64,000 bases of DNA, from the NCBI GenBank assembly GCA_934630705.1, contig CAKTWP010000003.1, positions 1 through 64,000 of the forward strand. The letters run 5' to 3'. The position numbers and the translations under genes were made by a program. Origin of the DNA: an uncultured Clostridia bacterium. GTDB lineage: Bacteria; Bacillota; Clostridia; Christensenellales; Aristaeellaceae. Within the stretch, counting starts at the first letter, position 1. The number at the start of each line of letters is the position of its first letter. The notes beneath the pieces were generated by a model that had not been told where the DNA came from, made no database searches, and saw nothing but the letters and a program-made list of their open reading frames with translations. Below, piece after piece: positions 15,253 through 24,879 of this stretch.

Positions 15253-18200
15253 ATGATCTGCGTTTATCCTGCTGACTGCACAGACTTCTCTACGAACGGA
15301 AATGGCACGATCGAGCCGACTTCCGCGCTGGTGACGGAAACCCTGAATGGAGAATACGAGCTGCAGTTGGTGCATCCGATCGATGATGCGGGAAAATGGC
15401 AGCGACTGGTGGAAGGCTGTATCCTCCGGGCTCCGGTTCCTGCGGCAACAACTCCCAGGGTGCACTTTTCCGCGCCGGGGGATGACAGCGGGACGGAGAT
15501 CTATCGTATTCATACGGACTTCCCCGGAGCGGAAACCCGGAAAGGTACCCTGAACCTGCGCTCTGGCCCCGGTCGGAATTATAAGATCCTTGCGGCCTAT
15601 AAGAATACCCTGACCGTGCAGGTCATCGCCAAGACCAACGCCAGCTGGTATGAGGTCACCGCACCGGACGGCAAGCACGGCTACATGTCCACCACCTACC
15701 TGGTGCTGGATCACACGGAAGGCTCCGCGTCCGAGGCGACCTCCTCCGTGGTGGAATCCCGCCAGCTGCGGGATCAGCCCTTCCGCATTTACCGGGTGGT
15801 GCCGGAGCTCGATAAGATCACGGTTTACGCCAGGCATGTGTTTTATGACCTGCTCGACAATATGATCAAATCCTATAAGCCCTCATCCTCTGCGGTGGGG
15901 GCTTCTGTTGTGCAGACGATTTCGTCCTCCTGCCTGTCGGAGCACGACTTCACCTTCTATTCCGACCTGGACAGTCAGGCCGAGGATGTGGAGTTTGAAA
16001 ACTGCAATCCCGTGGATGCCCTGCTGGGCGAAGGTGGTGTGGTCGAGAAGTACACCGGAGAACTGACCCGTGACTGGTGGGATGTGTATGTGGTGAAGCG
16101 GGTCGGTCAGGACAGCAATGTGCAGATCCGGCAGGCCAAAAACCTGCTGGGTATCAGCTATGACATCGACCTGACGGATGTGGTCACCCGCATCATGCCT
16201 ACGGGCGAGGATGCGGACGGCAACGTGCTGTACCTGCCGGAGCTCTTTCTGGACAGTCCGCTCATCGGCAGCTATACCCATCCAAAGTGGATTCATCTGG
16301 CCGTGTCGGAAGCCAAGGAAAAGACCGACGGCGACGACAAGAAAACCAAGGAACAGTGCTATGTGGAGATGCGCTCCCAGGCGCAGGCGCAGTTTGACGC
16401 GGGATGCGATACCCCGACGGTCACGCTGAGCGTGGACTTCATCAACTGCGCTGACACCGAGGAATATCGGGAATACGGCTTCCTGCAGAACATCTACCTG
16501 GGCGATGCCGTCCGGGTGATTGCTCCGCGCATCGGGGTGTGGGTGTCCATGCGGATGACGCAGTACACCTACGACTGCCTGACGAAGAAGTACACCCAGA
16601 TGACGCTGGGTACCGTGGCGGATACGGTGGAAGGCAACGTGATCAGCGCCCGTCAGCTTCCCAGCGGCATCATCACCGGAAGCAAGTTGGCGATCAACTC
16701 CGTGGGCACAGGGCAGCTGCAGAGCGGTTCGGTCGGCTCCGTGCAGATCCAGATGGCGGCGATTGAAACGGCCCACATCCAGGATGCAGCCATCAGCAAG
16801 GCCAAAATCGGTGAAGCCGCTGTAGGGACAGCGCAGATCGAGGATGCTGCCATTGTTCGGGCAAAGATAGCCCAGGGTGCCATCGGATCTGCCCAGATCG
16901 ACGACGCTTCGATCACCCGTGCCAAGATCGGTGAAGCGGCCATTGGTGCCGCCCAGATTGAGGATGGCGTGATCACCTCCGCGAAGATTGGCGCGGGAGA
17001 AATCCAGGAAGCCAATATCCATGACGGCGCGATTACCCATGCCAAGATCACGGATGGTGCCATCCGGAACGCCCATATTGAAAACGGCGCTGTAGATAAG
17101 GCCAAGATTGCGGATGCCGCCATTACCAATGCGAAGATCGACGGTGCGGCCATCGGCACGGCAAACATTCAGGATGGTGCCATTGTGCGGGCCAAAATCC
17201 TCGATGGCGAAATCGTCACCGCGAAGATTGCTGACCTCGCTGTGACTGGAGCAAAGATCGCTGATCTGGCCGTCACGACCGCCAAGATCGCGCAGGCAGC
17301 AATCACCAACGCACAGATCGCCAATGCCGCCGTGGATACGGCTCAGATTGCTCTTGGTGCCATCACCGCCGCCCTGATTGCCCAGGGTGCTGTGGGCACC
17401 GCGCAGATCGCGGACGCCAGCATCACGGACGCGAAGATCGTAGAGCTCACTGCCAATAAGATCAACGCAGGCACACTTTCCGTGGAGCGGCTGATCATCC
17501 GGGGCAACAATCAGTCCCTGATCTACGCCATCAACAATATGGGCCAGCTGGTTTCGGCGAAGGTCGACACCATTGACGGTTATGTACTGACGGAGCGAAC
17601 CATCACGGCGGACAAGATCGTGGTGCACAGCATCACAGCAAATGAACTGGCTGCGCACACAATCACAGCCAATGAAATCCTCGCCGGGACGATCACGGGC
17701 AACGAGATCGCCGCTGCCACCATTGAGGGCAGCAACATCAAGACAGGGACGCTGACCACATCCCATGTAGCTGCGGACTTTGGAGAATCGCTCGACCTGT
17801 CCAGCAACCGGAGTGTGGCCATCAGTGTGGAGAAAGCGCTGGAAGGCATGTCTGTCGGCGGCAGGAACTATGTGCTGAATTCCGGCTCCGAATCCACAGG
17901 ATCAGCCGACCTCATTGCCCGGTACTCCCTGGCTGAAGCCATGGAGGAAGGCGAAACCTATTCGATCTCCCTGTCCATCTCCATGTTGGATCTTTCCCGG
18001 ATTACGGTACGCACCTCCGAAGGAGACAAGGTGCTGGCAACGATCCGGCTCGATGACGTCGATACGCAGACTGTCAATGCTTTCTTTACAGCAGAATACG
18101 CCAGCGGAAAGACGCCGGAAGATAATCCCGATTACGGCGACATCCTCATTTATCGTGACCCAACAGGCGACGCTGACCCCGAAACCGCTACCGTTCATTG

Positions 18201-18741
18201 GGTAAAGCTGGAAAAGGGCTCCATGGCCACCGACTATACCGCCGCTCCCGAAGACGGCGAAGCGTCCCTGGAGCAGAAGCTGGCTTCTGTCCGGGCGCAG
18301 ATCAGCACCGAGGGCGACAGCATCCGGCAGGAGGTACAGGCGAATTACGCGCTGGCCAGCGATATGTCCCAGGTCAAGTCTCAGATGGGCACACTCTCCG
18401 AGCAGTCGGAAAGCAACTTCACCTGGGCCGTCACCCGCATTAATCAGATGCAGCAGGACATGGAAACCGCCCAGGAAGCCACAGAGGAACAGCTGGCGGT
18501 CTTCCGCACCTATATGACCTTTGATGAGGATGGGCTGGTTATCGGCAAGACCGGGAACCCGTTCACTTTCCGTGTCGTAAACGACCGTCTGGCCTTCTAC
18601 ATGAACGACACCGAGGTGGCGTACCTGAGCAACAACAAGCTGTACGTCACGCAGGCGGAGATCATCAGCAAGCTCATCATCGGACGCTTTGCTTTTGAAC
18701 CCCAGACCAACGGGAACCTCTCCCTGATCTACAACGGCTGA
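15253..18741 (+). CDS. tail-associated protein (Tal), prophage endopeptidase tail family
   Basis: 1,162 residues, the tail-tip protein following Dit. Domain order: the N-terminal Tal fold begins at LNGEYELQLVHPIDDAGKW, is interrupted by an SH3b domain at about 96-152 (TLNLRSGPGRNYK, HGYMSTTYLVL), and resumes at QPFRIYRVVPELDKI. The baseplate core runs to about 460. Residues about 475-745 are decapeptide-like repeats (AQIEDAAIVRAKI type). A second repeat run (ITANELAAHTI) and a carbohydrate-binding-like beta domain follow, then a C-terminal coiled coil and a small beta tip. No peptidase catalytic residues are evident. RBS GGGAGG is at 15238-15243. Confidence 0.9.
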   Translation: MICVYPADCTDFSTNGNGTIEPTSALVTETLNGEYELQLVHPIDDAGKWQRLVEGCILRAPVPAATTPRVHFSAPGDDSGTEIYRIHTDFPGAETRKGTLNLRSGPGRNYKILAAYKNTLTVQVIAKTNASWYEVTAPDGKHGYMSTTYLVLDHTEGSASEATSSVVESRQLRDQPFRIYRVVPELDKITVYARHVFYDLLDNMIKSYKPSSSAVGASVVQTISSSCLSEHDFTFYSDLDSQAEDVEFENCNPVDALLGEGGVVEKYTGELTRDWWDVYVVKRVGQDSNVQIRQAKNLLGISYDIDLTDVVTRIMPTGEDADGNVLYLPELFLDSPLIGSYTHPKWIHLAVSEAKEKTDGDDKKTKEQCYVEMRSQAQAQFDAGCDTPTVTLSVDFINCADTEEYREYGFLQNIYLGDAVRVIAPRIGVWVSMRMTQYTYDCLTKKYTQMTLGTVADTVEGNVISARQLPSGIITGSKLAINSVGTGQLQSGSVGSVQIQMAAIETAHIQDAAISKAKIGEAAVGTAQIEDAAIVRAKIAQGAIGSAQIDDASITRAKIGEAAIGAAQIEDGVITSAKIGAGEIQEANIHDGAITHAKITDGAIRNAHIENGAVDKAKIADAAITNAKIDGAAIGTANIQDGAIVRAKILDGEIVTAKIADLAVTGAKIADLAVTTAKIAQAAITNAQIANAAVDTAQIALGAITAALIAQGAVGTAQIADASITDAKIVELTANKINAGTLSVERLIIRGNNQSLIYAINNMGQLVSAKVDTIDGYVLTERTITADKIVVHSITANELAAHTITANEILAGTITGNEIAAATIEGSNIKTGTLTTSHVAADFGESLDLSSNRSVAISVEKALEGMSVGGRNYVLNSGSESTGSADLIARYSLAEAMEEGETYSISLSISMLDLSRITVRTSEGDKVLATIRLDDVDTQTVNAFFTAEYASGKTPEDNPDYGDILIYRDPTGDADPETATVHWVKLEKGSMATDYTAAPEDGEASLEQKLASVRAQISTEGDSIRQEVQANYALASDMSQVKSQMGTLSEQSESNFTWAVTRINQMQQDMETAQEATEEQLAVFRTYMTFDEDGLVIGKTGNPFTFRVVNDRLAFYMNDTEVAYLSNNKLYVTQAEIISKLIIGRFAFEPQTNGNLSLIYNG
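16676..17470 (+). repeat. decapeptide-type repeats in Tal
   Basis: Roughly 26 consecutive units of about 10 residues with Ile at fixed spacing (AxIxxAxI pattern, for example AAIGAAQIEDGVITSAKIGA). The DNA shows degenerate 30-bp periodicity built on GCCAAGATC and GCCATC words. Such repeats form long beta-helical or trimeric fibres in phage tails. Confidence 0.75.
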
Positions 18742-18760
18742 TGCCGGGAATGGAGCAGTT

Positions 18761-21019
18761 ATGGCGACAACCGTATCCTATGCCGCGTCGCTCTGTACGC
18801 GGAAATACACATCCTCCGCTAATGCTAAAAGCAGCGCAGCCTGTCAGGAATTCTATGATTCCAGCTACAACTACGTCGGCATCATCAGCTTCTCCGGCAT
18901 GAACCTGGCGAACAAGGTGATTACCGGGATCTGGCTGGACATTGACGCGGCGAAGGCAGGCTACGGCGCAGGCAGCACGAAAACCGTCTTTCTGCGAAAG
19001 GCCAATTACCAGAATGGCATCGCGTCCGGTATTGCAGGCTGGCAGTACACCGGGGATGAGCTTGGCACTTTTGACGGTTCCTTCTATGGGAACTACACCA
19101 GCTATTACATCACCGGGTCGCTGTTCAATGCCATGGCGGCATATATTGCTGCCGGAAACAACAGTTTCACCATCTATAACCCGTATGCCAGCGCGTCTTC
19201 CCACGGGTATTCCTTCAACTACATGCAGTTGGAGAGCGTTGTTATTACGGTCACCTATGAGGAGGCTGTGTCTCAGCCGACGGTCTCTTCTTCCTCGGTC
19301 AACCTGGGCAGCGCTCTGACGATCTACACCAACCGCCAGAGCACAGCGACCGTACACACCATCTCTTACTGGTTTGGTGAAACGAGCGGAGCCATCGCCA
19401 CAAACGTCGGCGCTTCCGTTTCCTGGACGCCGCCTTTATCGCTGGCAAGCCAGATTCCGAACGCCACCAGCGGCATCTGCACGATCACCTGCAACAGCTT
19501 TGTCAACGGGACGCTGACCGGAACCAGAACATGTACGGTCACGCTCACCGTACCTGCGACCGTCGTTCCATCCATTTCCTCTGTGGCAGCGGAGGATACC
19601 AATGAGACCGTGGTGACGAAGATTGGTGCCTATGTGAAATCCCTGAGTACGCTCTCAGTGGCCATTACGGCGGCAGGCATTTATGGGAGCACCATTTCTT
19701 CCTACCGTACCTCGCTGGATGGCGTCACCTATACGGCGGCATCCTTCACGGCCAGCAAGAAGCTGTCCGCCGCCGGGGATATGACTATGACGGTCACCGT
19801 CACCGACAGCCGTGGCCGGACAGCCACCTACACAAATACCTTTAATGTACTGGATTATGCGGTGCCTTCCATCAAGAAATTCTCGGCTGAACGATGCAAC
19901 TCGGATGGATCAGCGGCACAGGTGGACGGTACAAAGGTGCGGTTTTCCTTCATCGGAAGTGTCAACCCGCTGAACAATAAGAATGGCCTGTCCTGCCTCG
20001 TGTACTACAAACTGAAAAGCGCAACGGCATGGACGCAGGCCTATAAGATGGCCATCACCAGCTACAACCTTTCCGCGACCAATCAGCTGCTGGAGCAGAC
20101 CTATGACGCGCTGTACAGTTATGACATCAAGGTGCGTCTGACGGACTATTTCAACTACGTGGAGCAGGCCGTCAGCATCGGCACCAAGGGTGTGATCCTG
20201 GACTTCATGGCGGACGGTACCGGAATCGGCATCGGGAAGGTGGCAGAAACTTCCGGGTACATTGACTGCGGCTGGCCGCTGAAGCTGAGCACCGCTCTGG
20301 CAGTCGCTTACGGTGGAACGGGAGCCACATCGGCAGCGGGTGCCATTGCCAACCTGGGTGGCGTGAAGAAAACCGGGGACACCATGACAGGCAACCTGAA
20401 CATTTCCGGTTACCTTTATCCGTCGCTGCTTCTGCTCCCGACCTACAACGACACCACCAACCGGACGGTGTTCGAAGGAAGCTATGCAGGTGCGTCTTCC
20501 TTCGCTGCGTGGGAGGACAGCACTGGTAACAATCGTCGGATGCTGGAAGTCCGCACGAAGGCTTATCAGAACAGCTTGGACTGGGCTGTTCTTCTGCGGG
20601 TCTGTGATGCAGGCACCTGGGGCAACTACCGCGTATTCCATTCCGGCATGGTATCCGGTGTGCCTGTCGCCAACGGCGGCACTGGCGCTACTACTGCCGC
20701 CAACGCCAGAGCCAATCTTGGCGCGAACAACGCAAGCAACCTCACCACGGGCACACTTCCGGCAGCGAGACTGCCGTTCAAGTTTGCCTATGGCTCCGGC
20801 AGCATTTCAGGTTCGAGCAATATGTCAGTGAATTATTCTTCCGCAGGTTTCACCGCTGTGCCGTATGTCTTCGCCTGTTACAGCACAACGAGCGGGAACT
20901 GGTCAGGAGATAACGGTGCAATCAAGATTTCTGCCAAATCCACAACAGGGTGTTCTATCATCGTGGGCGGCAACTTTGGCACCATGAGGAATATTGACTG
21001 GTTTGCGATTGGAGTGTAA
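18761..21019 (+). CDS. tail fibre / receptor-binding protein
   Basis: 752 residues. Residues 1-170 are a beta-rich domain (DUF859-like start), followed by Ig-like modules at about 170-370 (TVTVTDSRGRTATYTNTF). Two tail-fibre AYGGTGAT repeats occur (AVAYGGTGATSAAGAIANLG and VANGGTGATTAANARANLGA) with TGDTMTGNLNISG between, all typical of phage fibres. The last about 60 residues (GFTAVPYVFACYSTTSGNW, NIDWFAIGV) look like an H-type lectin-like tip that would bind a surface sugar. Start ATG 18761; a terminator follows the stop. Confidence 0.85.
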   Translation: MATTVSYAASLCTRKYTSSANAKSSAACQEFYDSSYNYVGIISFSGMNLANKVITGIWLDIDAAKAGYGAGSTKTVFLRKANYQNGIASGIAGWQYTGDELGTFDGSFYGNYTSYYITGSLFNAMAAYIAAGNNSFTIYNPYASASSHGYSFNYMQLESVVITVTYEEAVSQPTVSSSSVNLGSALTIYTNRQSTATVHTISYWFGETSGAIATNVGASVSWTPPLSLASQIPNATSGICTITCNSFVNGTLTGTRTCTVTLTVPATVVPSISSVAAEDTNETVVTKIGAYVKSLSTLSVAITAAGIYGSTISSYRTSLDGVTYTAASFTASKKLSAAGDMTMTVTVTDSRGRTATYTNTFNVLDYAVPSIKKFSAERCNSDGSAAQVDGTKVRFSFIGSVNPLNNKNGLSCLVYYKLKSATAWTQAYKMAITSYNLSATNQLLEQTYDALYSYDIKVRLTDYFNYVEQAVSIGTKGVILDFMADGTGIGIGKVAETSGYIDCGWPLKLSTALAVAYGGTGATSAAGAIANLGGVKKTGDTMTGNLNISGYLYPSLLLLPTYNDTTNRTVFEGSYAGASSFAAWEDSTGNNRRMLEVRTKAYQNSLDWAVLLRVCDAGTWGNYRVFHSGMVSGVPVANGGTGATTAANARANLGANNASNLTTGTLPAARLPFKFAYGSGSISGSSNMSVNYSSAGFTAVPYVFACYSTTSGNWSGDNGAIKISAKSTTGCSIIVGGNFGTMRNIDWFAIGV

Positions 21020-21055
21020 GCCAAAGTGATCATCGAATACCATTCCCGGGATCAG

Positions 21056-21083
21056 CCCGCTTCCAATACGGAGGCGGGTTTTT
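21056..21083 (+). terminator. intrinsic terminator after tail fibre gene
   Basis: CCCGCTTCC at 21056-21064 pairs with GGAGGCGGG at 21070-21078 (one T-G pair), loop AATAC, followed directly by TTTTT. It separates the tail from the lysis genes. Confidence 0.8.
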
Positions 21084-21113
21084 CTATATCAAAATGAAAT
21101 GGAGGAAACAACA

Positions 21114-21572
21114 ATGCGGAACTTTTCTATTGACTTGATCTGGGCGAAGATCCAGATCGCCATCACGGCCATCGGCGGATGGCTGGGGTACTTTCTCGGC
21201 GGCATCGACGGCCTGATGATTGCCCTCATGATCTTCATGGGGCTGGATTACGTGACCGGGGTCATGTGCGCAATCATCGACAAGAAGCTGTCCTCCGCCG
21301 TGGGATTCAAGGGCATCTGCAAAAAGGTGCTCATCCTGTTCATGGTGGGTATTGCGAACATCGTTGATCTGCATGTGATCGGCTCCGGCAGTGCGCTGCG
21401 GGGCGCGGTGATCGCTTTCTATCTGTCCAACGAGGGCCTGAGCCTGCTGGAGAACGCGGCCTACATCGGCCTGCCCATCCCGAACAAACTGAAGGCTGTT
21501 CTGGAACAGCTTCATGACCGCAAAGAAAAGGAACACACAGACGACACGAACGACCAGGGCGACGGCGAATAA
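21114..21572 (+). CDS. phage holin, holin 4 family
   Basis: 152 residues with three to four hydrophobic helices in the first 110 residues (AITAIGGWLGYFLGG, LMIALMIFMGLDYVTG, VLILFMVGIANIVDL) and a charged C-terminal tail (DRKEKEHTDD). GLDYVTGV and SNEGLSLLENA are the family signatures. It permeabilises the membrane and releases the endolysin. The ATG at 21114 follows GGAGG at 21101-21105. The endolysin gene follows after about 30 bases. Confidence 0.92.
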   Translation: MRNFSIDLIWAKIQIAITAIGGWLGYFLGGIDGLMIALMIFMGLDYVTGVMCAIIDKKLSSAVGFKGICKKVLILFMVGIANIVDLHVIGSGSALRGAVIAFYLSNEGLSLLENAAYIGLPIPNKLKAVLEQLHDRKEKEHTDDTNDQGDGE

Positions 21573-21605
21573 CCGCCGCCCTTTTCCTATGTGGAGGTGA
21601 CGAAG

Positions 21606-22709
21606 ATGTCTGAAAGAATCAATACGCCGTTCACCAATGAGCACTTTGCCGACTGGTGTCAGAAGATGGTGGGCCAGCCTTACTGGTACGGTACCTGTGT
21701 CTATAAGGCAACCAACAGCCTTCTGTCCCGTAAGAGCAATCAGTATCCGTCCTCTTATGCGTCCAGCCGTATGTCCCGTTACAAGCAGGATATCGCCAAC
21801 AAGGCCGTCGTGTCTGACTGCATCGGCGGCTGCAAGGGCTATGCCTGGACAAACGGCGGTCAGGGTGTGCTGGAAGCCATCGGGACGGATAAAACCATCA
21901 CCAGCAAATATGGCTCCAACGGGTGTCCAGACAAAGGCGCGAACAGCATGTTCTCCTGGGCAAAAAAGAAAGGCGCTGACTGGGGCACCATCGACACCCT
22001 GCCGGAGATCCCTGGTCTGGCGCTGTACAAGGACGGTCATGCTGGATACTACGTTGGCAACGGCTATGCTGTGGAGTGGCAGGGCTTCAGCTGGGGCTGC
22101 GTGAAGACGCAGGTAAAGAAACGGCCCTGGACACACTGGTACAAGCTGCCGTTTATCGATTACGGCGATACCAGCGGCGCACAGGTCGCTGTGGAGGCGG
22201 TCACCGTGTACACTCTGGGAAGCCGCCTGCTGAAGAACGGCTCTTCCGGCGCGGACGTCAAAGCCCTGCAGGAGCTTCTGAATCAGCTGGGTGCCACCCT
22301 TGTGGTGGACGGCCAGTTCGGAAGCAAAACGGAAGCCGCTGTGAAGGCTTTCCAGAAGAAGGCCGGAATCAAGCAGGACGGCAAGTACGGCGACCAGACC
22401 CATGCCGACTTGATGGCCGCTGTGGCGGAGGACGATGCCGGACAGCAGGCCATGACAGAACCGCAGCCAGAACCGGAGCAGGAACAGCCTGTTGCCGGAC
22501 AGACCACCATCCAGGTGCTGATCAAGTCCTCCGGCGGGAAGGTCAACATCCGCACAGGCAACGGCACCAGCTACAGCCGCATCACAGCTGTCGCGCCGGG
22601 CACAACGCTGGAGTATGTGGCCAGCGCCTTCAACGGTTGGCAGGCTGTGAAGATCGGAAGCCAGGTCGGCTGGGTTTCCGGGGAGTACAGTGAGATCACA
22701 ACCGAATAA
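21606..22709 (+). CDS. endolysin: NlpC/P60-like peptidase + peptidoglycan-binding + SH3b
   Basis: 367 residues. The N-terminal peptidase (about 1-185) resembles NlpC/P60 with the cysteine in SDCIGGCKGYAW and the histidine in LYKDGHAGYYVGNGYAVE. A PG_binding_1 domain follows at about 205-265 (LLKNGSSGADVKALQELLNQ, FGSKTEAAVKAFQ). A Pro/Glu/Gln linker leads to a C-terminal SH3b domain at about 300-360 (GKVNIRTGNGTSYSRI, QVGWVSGEYSEI). It should cut a peptide bond in host peptidoglycan. Start ATG 21606 after GGAGGTGA. It pairs with the holin just upstream. Confidence 0.92.
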   Translation: MSERINTPFTNEHFADWCQKMVGQPYWYGTCVYKATNSLLSRKSNQYPSSYASSRMSRYKQDIANKAVVSDCIGGCKGYAWTNGGQGVLEAIGTDKTITSKYGSNGCPDKGANSMFSWAKKKGADWGTIDTLPEIPGLALYKDGHAGYYVGNGYAVEWQGFSWGCVKTQVKKRPWTHWYKLPFIDYGDTSGAQVAVEAVTVYTLGSRLLKNGSSGADVKALQELLNQLGATLVVDGQFGSKTEAAVKAFQKKAGIKQDGKYGDQTHADLMAAVAEDDAGQQAMTEPQPEPEQEQPVAGQTTIQVLIKSSGGKVNIRTGNGTSYSRITAVAPGTTLEYVASAFNGWQAVKIGSQVGWVSGEYSEITTE

Positions 22710-22717
22710 ATGATCAT

Positions 22718-22752
22718 GGGGTTTTGCCTTCGGGCAGAGCCCCAACTTTTTT
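22718..22752 (+). terminator. strong terminator after endolysin
   Basis: An 11-bp stem (GGGGTTTTGCC / GGCAGAGCCCC, with G-U pairs) closes on a TTCG tetraloop, followed by AAC then T6. It ends the late operon. Confidence 0.9.
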
Positions 22753-22770
22753 ATTGGAAAAACCGGAAAA

Positions 22771-22826
22771 GTGCCGCTCCGACTGTCCGTAAGGCACTGA
22801 AGGAGACAACGATACTCATCCTTCAG
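22771..22826. promoter_or_regulatory. two inverted repeats upstream of the HTH-recombinase pair
   Basis: GTGCC at 22771-22775 pairs with GGCAC at 22793-22797, and CTGAAGGA at 22797-22804 pairs with TCCTTCAG at 22819-22826. They fill the space between the late terminator and the HTH gene and could be operator sites or an RNA structure controlling the integration genes. No clear promoter is visible beside them. Confidence 0.4.
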
Positions 22827-22840
22827 ATTGGAGCAGCGCG

Positions 22841-23215
22841 ATGACCCAGGAACAGAAAAGGCGGATAACCGAGATGCGGAAACAGAATCTCGGCTATGCG
22901 TACATCGCTAAGGAACTGGATATATCCCTCAACACGGTCAAGGCATTCTGCCGGAGAAACGACCTTGCCGGGAACCGTTCCACCACTGACACACAACCCG
23001 AAAAAATATCGGTTTCGTCTCAAAAAGTTGACTTGATTCGTGCCGACAGTAGAGTTAATAGTACTACTGCTAAGCAGCCGAGAGTCCTTGAAAACACTGG
23101 ACTTTCGGATGATTCGCCAGTCTGTGAGGTGACGGTTTCCTATGCGGATGAACCAGATCTCGGGGCCGTCGCTGACGTGCTGGATCTGCTTACACATGCA
23201 AACTACGGGAGGTGA
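22841..23215 (+). CDS. small helix-turn-helix protein next to the recombinase
   Basis: 124 residues. The N-terminal 45 residues form a resolvase/sigma-like HTH: RRITEMRKQNLGYAYIAKEL then DISLNTVKAFCRRNDL. The rest is polar, Ser/Thr-rich and probably flexible, with a short acidic C-terminal helix (ADVLDLLTH). Proteins of this kind commonly precede large serine recombinases in Clostridia elements. It may be a directionality factor or a regulator, which is inference. GGAG upstream of ATG 22841 is a weak RBS; the recombinase starts 6 bases after its stop. Confidence 0.75.
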   Translation: MTQEQKRRITEMRKQNLGYAYIAKELDISLNTVKAFCRRNDLAGNRSTTDTQPEKISVSSQKVDLIRADSRVNSTTAKQPRVLENTGLSDDSPVCEVTVSYADEPDLGAVADVLDLLTHANYGR

Positions 23216-23221
23216 AAAAAG

Positions 23222-24793
23222 ATGAAGCGAGTCATATGCCTCTACCGTGTTTCGACCGTCGGCCAGGTGGATCATGATGACATTCCCATGCAGAAGCTGG
23301 CTTGCCGCGAATATGCGGCGTCCCACCCGGACTGGGAGATCGTTGATGAGATTTCCGAAAAAGGCATCTCGGGTTACAAGGTCAGCACCAATGACCGTGA
23401 TGCCATTGTGGAGATTAAGAAGAGGGCCATCATGCACAAGTTCGATGTGCTGCTGGTTTTCATGTTCGACCGTATTGGCAGGCGGGATGATGAAACACCC
23501 TTTGTGGTGCAGTGGTTTGTTCAGCAGGGCATAGAGGTCTGGAGCGCCCGTGAAGGTGAACAGCGCTTCGATAACCACGTCGACAAGCTCCTGAACTACA
23601 TCCGTTTCTGGCAGGCATCGGGTGAAAGCGAAAAGACTTCCATCCGTGTGAAAACCAAGCATTCCCAAATGGTGCAGGAGGGTCAGTACCGGGGAGGCCA
23701 TGTTCCTTACGGCTACAAGCTGGAACATCAGGGCCGCACAAACAAAAAGAATCAGCAGGTACGGGATCTGGTCGTTGACGAGGATGAAGCAACCATCGTC
23801 AAAGAGATCTTCGACCTGCTGACCAATCACGGGTACGGCACAAATCGGGTCGCGCAGTACCTGAATGAAAAAGGGATCAAGACCAAACGCGGAACGAGCC
23901 TCTGGCGCGGGACAAGCATCCGGGCGATCATTGACAACCCAATCTACATCGGCATTTACCATATGCAGGGAGTCCAGTCTGAGCCGTTTGACCATTTGAA
24001 GATCATCGACGAAGACCTGTTCATGCGGTGCCAGCAGACGGTCAAAGGCAGATCGACCAAGAACTACGACGGCGAGCCGGTGGTCTTCAGAACGGACACC
24101 CGGAGCCTGCTGACGGGCGTCATCTACTGCGGACACTGCGGATGCAGGCTCTGCTACAACCATCATCATGAGGAAAGAAAACTGGCTAACGGCGGCACTG
24201 GCATCTACGACTATGAAACCTACCGCTGTTACCGGAAAATCTCCTCATCGAGAACATGTGAAGGACAGAGCGCCTACAAGGCGACCGCGCTGAATGAGGC
24301 GGTTGAAAATCAGGTCAGGCTGTTCCTTTCCAAGCTGGAGGCGGTTCCCAAGGAGCGACTTGTGGAGCTTGCCAGCGCCCGGAATGAGGAAACCTACAAG
24401 GTGGCCTACAAGCAGGCGCAGAAGGATTTTGAAAATGCTCAAAAGCAGGTCACCGCCTTGGAGGAGGAAGCCGTCAAGGCACTGACCGGAGAAAGCCAGC
24501 TGGATCTGAGTATCGTCAATCAAATGCTCCTGAAGCACCGGGCAAAACTGGAAGCCTCTCAGAAAGCAATGGAAGAAGCGCAGGCCCGGATGCAGGCGGA
24601 GCAGGAAAACGCTAAAGCCACCAAAGCCCAGGTGGATGAGCTGCTTTCCTGGGCAGAGTGCTTCGACAAGGCTGACATCGGCACCAAGCACCTGATCGTC
24701 TCCCGGTTGATCGAGCGGGTGGAAGTCCGAACCGGATACAAAATGCACATCAAATTCAAGATTTCACTGAAGCAGTTCCTCGGTCAGGAGTAA
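23222..24793 (+). CDS. large serine recombinase (phage integrase)
   Basis: 523 residues. The resolvase catalytic domain covers about 1-150 with Ser11 in YRVSTVGQ and the arginine-containing VFMFDRIGRR. The recombinase domain covers about 170-280 (GHVPYGYKLE, IRAIIDNPIYIGIY). A zinc ribbon at about 302-345 starts CGHCGCRLC and continues to SRTCEG. A long coiled coil spans about 395-475, followed by a C-terminal beta segment. It catalyses strand exchange between attP and attB. The RBS GGGAGGTG lies 7 bases upstream. It is the last phage gene before the tRNA-Val region, so one attachment site is expected just to the right. Confidence 0.95.
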   Translation: MKRVICLYRVSTVGQVDHDDIPMQKLACREYAASHPDWEIVDEISEKGISGYKVSTNDRDAIVEIKKRAIMHKFDVLLVFMFDRIGRRDDETPFVVQWFVQQGIEVWSAREGEQRFDNHVDKLLNYIRFWQASGESEKTSIRVKTKHSQMVQEGQYRGGHVPYGYKLEHQGRTNKKNQQVRDLVVDEDEATIVKEIFDLLTNHGYGTNRVAQYLNEKGIKTKRGTSLWRGTSIRAIIDNPIYIGIYHMQGVQSEPFDHLKIIDEDLFMRCQQTVKGRSTKNYDGEPVVFRTDTRSLLTGVIYCGHCGCRLCYNHHHEERKLANGGTGIYDYETYRCYRKISSSRTCEGQSAYKATALNEAVENQVRLFLSKLEAVPKERLVELASARNEETYKVAYKQAQKDFENAQKQVTALEEEAVKALTGESQLDLSIVNQMLLKHRAKLEASQKAMEEAQARMQAEQENAKATKAQVDELLSWAECFDKADIGTKHLIVSRLIERVEVRTGYKMHIKFKISLKQFLGQE

Positions 24794-24879
24794 TCCTGAT
24801 CGGGGATATTTTTGTTGCAGGGCGTTGGCCCTGCTTTTTTTGTGCCGTAAGCTTATAGAAAGTGTGTCTGTCAGGCAAA

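Noticed and set aside
15253..18741. Tal as an active peptidase
   Set aside because: Although the family name contains endopeptidase, no catalytic dyad or metal site was seen; a structural and wall-binding role is safer.
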